Shown: piece after piece, positions 35,912 through 37,179 of the stretch
Numbering within the stretch: the stretch's first letter is position 1
How the letters are laid out: each line of letters opens with the position of its first letter
Assembly (NCBI GenBank): GCA_009930305.1
Contig: RZYM01000017.1
Span: 1-37,179, forward strand
Length of the DNA stretch: 37,179 nt
Reading direction: 5' to 3'
DNA from: Bacteroidia bacterium
Lineage (GTDB): Bacteria > Bacteroidota > Bacteroidia > Bacteroidales > Paludibacteraceae
Notes under the pieces: model-generated
Told to the model about the DNA's origin: nothing
The model's database searches: none
Seen by the model: the letters and a program-made list of their open reading frames with translations, nothing else
Made by a program: the position numbers and the translations under genes

Positions 35912-35917
35912 CCTCCT
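35912..35917 (-). promoter_or_regulatory. Perfect Shine-Dalgarno for the 227-residue lipoprotein gene
   Basis: AGGAGG on the minus strand ends seven bases before the ATG at 35902-35904, the same spacing as at 33867-33872. Confidence 0.6.
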
Positions 35918-36127
35918 TAATATTTAAAATTGATGTATTTTCGATTGAGATTGGTTCTATGTTTAATTTTAATATCAGAATTTAAAAATAAATAAACCAA
36001 TTTTCCTTTTCCCAAATGCTTCAGATAACATCATCTAACAATTTTTTGAACTTACATTAAACACATCAACAACGTCTTCATTTCTGGAAACTGAATATGA
36101 AAGTTTTTCGGTAGGTGCTACAATCGC

Positions 36128-36290
36128 ACTATAATCTGGCTCACTACTAAACAACGTTCCCTATTCGGCTCCATTAATCGACGTACTTTGCATAAGCATA
36201 TACTTCATTCAACTACGCTAATAGGAAACGAAAAATGATCTGAACTTTTTAAAATAGCACCATCTTTATTCGGAAATAATATTTTTATAT
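36128..36290. repeat. Repeat copy 1 of the 792-bp-period duplication
   Basis: About 163 bp matches 36920-37082 at a constant offset of 792 with only a handful of substitutions. The repeat covers the last 28 codons of the MORN-type lipoprotein gene plus about 77 bp downstream of its stop. In one frame of the downstream part this copy has TAG where copy 2 has CAG. Confidence 0.9.
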
Positions 36291-36822
36291 GCATAATTCC
36301 AACCTCGTTAGGGGTAAAAACATAAGGGAATCTATCAGAATCATTTAAATTTTTTTCTAATTCTTCAAATTTATCATTAGTTAAAAGACATAATCTATTT
36401 TCTACATCTTCAACATACACTCTTACTTTATAAGTTTGATTTCTTTTTACGACCGGCATTTTATTTGGTATAATGGATAGGCCATCAATATCTATATAGG
36501 CTTTTTTGTCAACAAAAGAAAAATTTTTGTCATTAAAATTAGATGCTCGTCCTTTTTTATCAAATATTACATTCGATTTTACAGCTCCATCACTATAATA
36601 TTCCTTAAAGCGGCCATGTCTATATCCATTTTTATCTACAAAACCCATTTGCATCAATTGTCCATTTTTATAAAACATCCTCATATAAAAAAGACTATCT
36701 CGTTCATTTACTAAAGAATCGATGACATATATTTCGCCTGTATCATAATAATAAACATTTTTATTATTACCATTACATGACAGCAAAAACACTGATATTA
36801 ATATTAGTACTAATTTCTTCAT
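36205..36822 (-). CDS. MORN-repeat lipoprotein, tandem copy 1
   Basis: I start it at the ATG at 36820-36822, giving 205 residues with a clean lipoprotein signal (MKKLVLILISVFLLSC, Cys16). The longer open frame, from 36936, would put the lipobox internally. Residues about 49-85 contain MFYKNGQLMQMGFVDKNGY and HGRFKEYYSDGAVKS, two MORN_2-type repeats of the kind in YwqK-like putative antitoxin/immunity proteins. The C-terminal half is a beta domain (YKVRVYVEDVENRL, FPYVFTPNEVGIMHIKILFP) ending FSFPISVVE. A paralogue follows at the window edge. It is probably an immunity lipoprotein; this is inferred from context. Confidence 0.65.
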   Translation of the reverse strand: MKKLVLILISVFLLSCNGNNKNVYYYDTGEIYVIDSLVNERDSLFYMRMFYKNGQLMQMGFVDKNGYRHGRFKEYYSDGAVKSNVIFDKKGRASNFNDKNFSFVDKKAYIDIDGLSIIPNKMPVVKRNQTYKVRVYVEDVENRLCLLTNDKFEELEKNLNDSDRFPYVFTPNEVGIMHIKILFPNKDGAILKSSDHFSFPISVVE

Positions 36823-36919
36823 TACTGCGTATCTTATTTGACTTGTGGGGTATCCGATTTTTTTTTGCAACTCTTGTTCTGCCACCTGTGCCAAGTTTAG
36901 AAGCCTAGCGTTGCGCTCC

Positions 36920-37082
36920 ACTGTAATCTGGCTCACTACTAAACAACGTTCCCTGTTCGGCTCCGTTAATCGACGTACTTTGCATAAGCATATACTTCAT
37001 TCAACTACACTAATAGGAAACGAAAAATGATCTGAACTTTTTAAAATAACACCATCTTTATTGGGAAATAATATCTTTAAAT
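36920..37082. repeat. Repeat copy 2 of the 792-bp-period duplication
   Basis: Matches 36128-36290 at an offset of 792. Downstream of the stop, copy 2 runs into a stretch open in the frame of the next lipoprotein (RNARLLNLAQVAEQELQKK), while copy 1 diverges into unrelated sequence after 36128, marking the unit boundary. Confidence 0.9.
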
Positions 37083-37179
37083 ATTCTACCCCTATTTTTT
37101 GAGGTTCAAATACATAGGGAAAAATTTCTGGATCTTCTTCATTTTTAGACAGTTTATTAAATTTTTCGTCTGTTAATAT
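36997..37179 (-). CDS. MORN-lipoprotein paralogue, tandem copy 2 (partial)
   Basis: The frame ends at TGA 36997-36999 and runs off the right edge, giving the last 60 residues. They read LTDEKFNKLSKN, then FPYVFEPQKIGVEYLKILFP and SSDHFSFPISVVE, aligning over the whole length with the C-terminus of the 205-residue lipoprotein (LTNDKFEELEKN, FPYVFTPNEVGIMHIKILFP). The last 28 codons are almost identical in DNA, the rest diverged. The 5' end, with the expected lipobox and MORN repeats, lies beyond the window. Confidence 0.8.
   Translation of the reverse strand: MLTDEKFNKLSKNEEDPEIFPYVFEPQKIGVEYLKILFPNKDGVILKSSDHFSFPISVVE

Noticed and set aside
36823-36936. Longer start (GTG at 36936) for the MORN lipoprotein
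   Set aside because: The extra 38 residues would place the lipoprotein signal internally. The ATG at 36822 begins exactly at a standard signal peptide.
23464-37179. CRISPR array, retron or prophage in the accessory part
   Set aside because: No spaced direct repeats, no cas genes, no reverse transcriptase, and no phage structural or integrase gene were seen. The BRO-like relic alone does not make a prophage.

Overview
The window looks like the chromosome of an AT-rich member of the phylum Bacteroidota, most likely order Bacteroidales. The evidence is the thrS-infC-rpmI-rplT order, near-absence of Shine-Dalgarno sequences before housekeeping genes, repeated TAnnTTTG -7 promoter boxes, a 30-residue AURKAIP1/COX24-type ribosomal protein between HU and RNase G, and Bacteroidetes-type proteins (golvesin-like amidase, M16 protease, PqqD/ABC pair). 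I cannot name the genus.

Positions 1-23.6 kb are mostly core genome. After a partial insertion-sequence ORF at the left edge comes a leftward translation cluster: thrS, a secreted PepSY-like gene in an unusual position, infC with an AUA start, rpmI and rplT. Next are nth (endonuclease III), rng (RNase G), the tiny ribosomal protein and HU; then an outer-membrane barrel protein, mltG, tRNA-Ser(GCU), a glycosyltransferase, a large secreted amidase-like protein and a GlcNAc-kinase-like ATPase. A four-gene operon follows (small two-helix membrane protein, M16 protease, PqqD-like protein, ABC exporter), then alaS with a U32-family protein downstream.

Positions 23.6-28.3 kb form a decayed, defence-type accessory region. 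It holds a Fic-family gene whose catalytic core is deleted in frame and which carries an 11-bp tandem repeat, a broken BRO/antirepressor-like gene, short 3' tails of other lost genes, and one intact 1009-residue protein. That protein has a complete calcineurin-like phosphoesterase domain followed by a STAND-like NTPase region whose P-loop lacks lysine. It is the strongest candidate in the window for an undescribed conflict or immunity protein.

A YegS/diacylglycerol-kinase-type lipid kinase (28.7-29.6 kb) separates this from the last 7.5 kb, which is packed with small secreted, lipoprotein and membrane genes, frameshifted remnants, a fragment with an RHS/YD repeat motif, and tandem duplications. 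I read it as a degenerating polymorphic-toxin/immunity cassette array. It contains a possible 34-residue double-glycine leader peptide, two pairs of tandem paralogues, a 792-bp-period duplication of a MORN-repeat lipoprotein unit running off the right edge, and two genes with a perfect AGGAGG at identical spacing.
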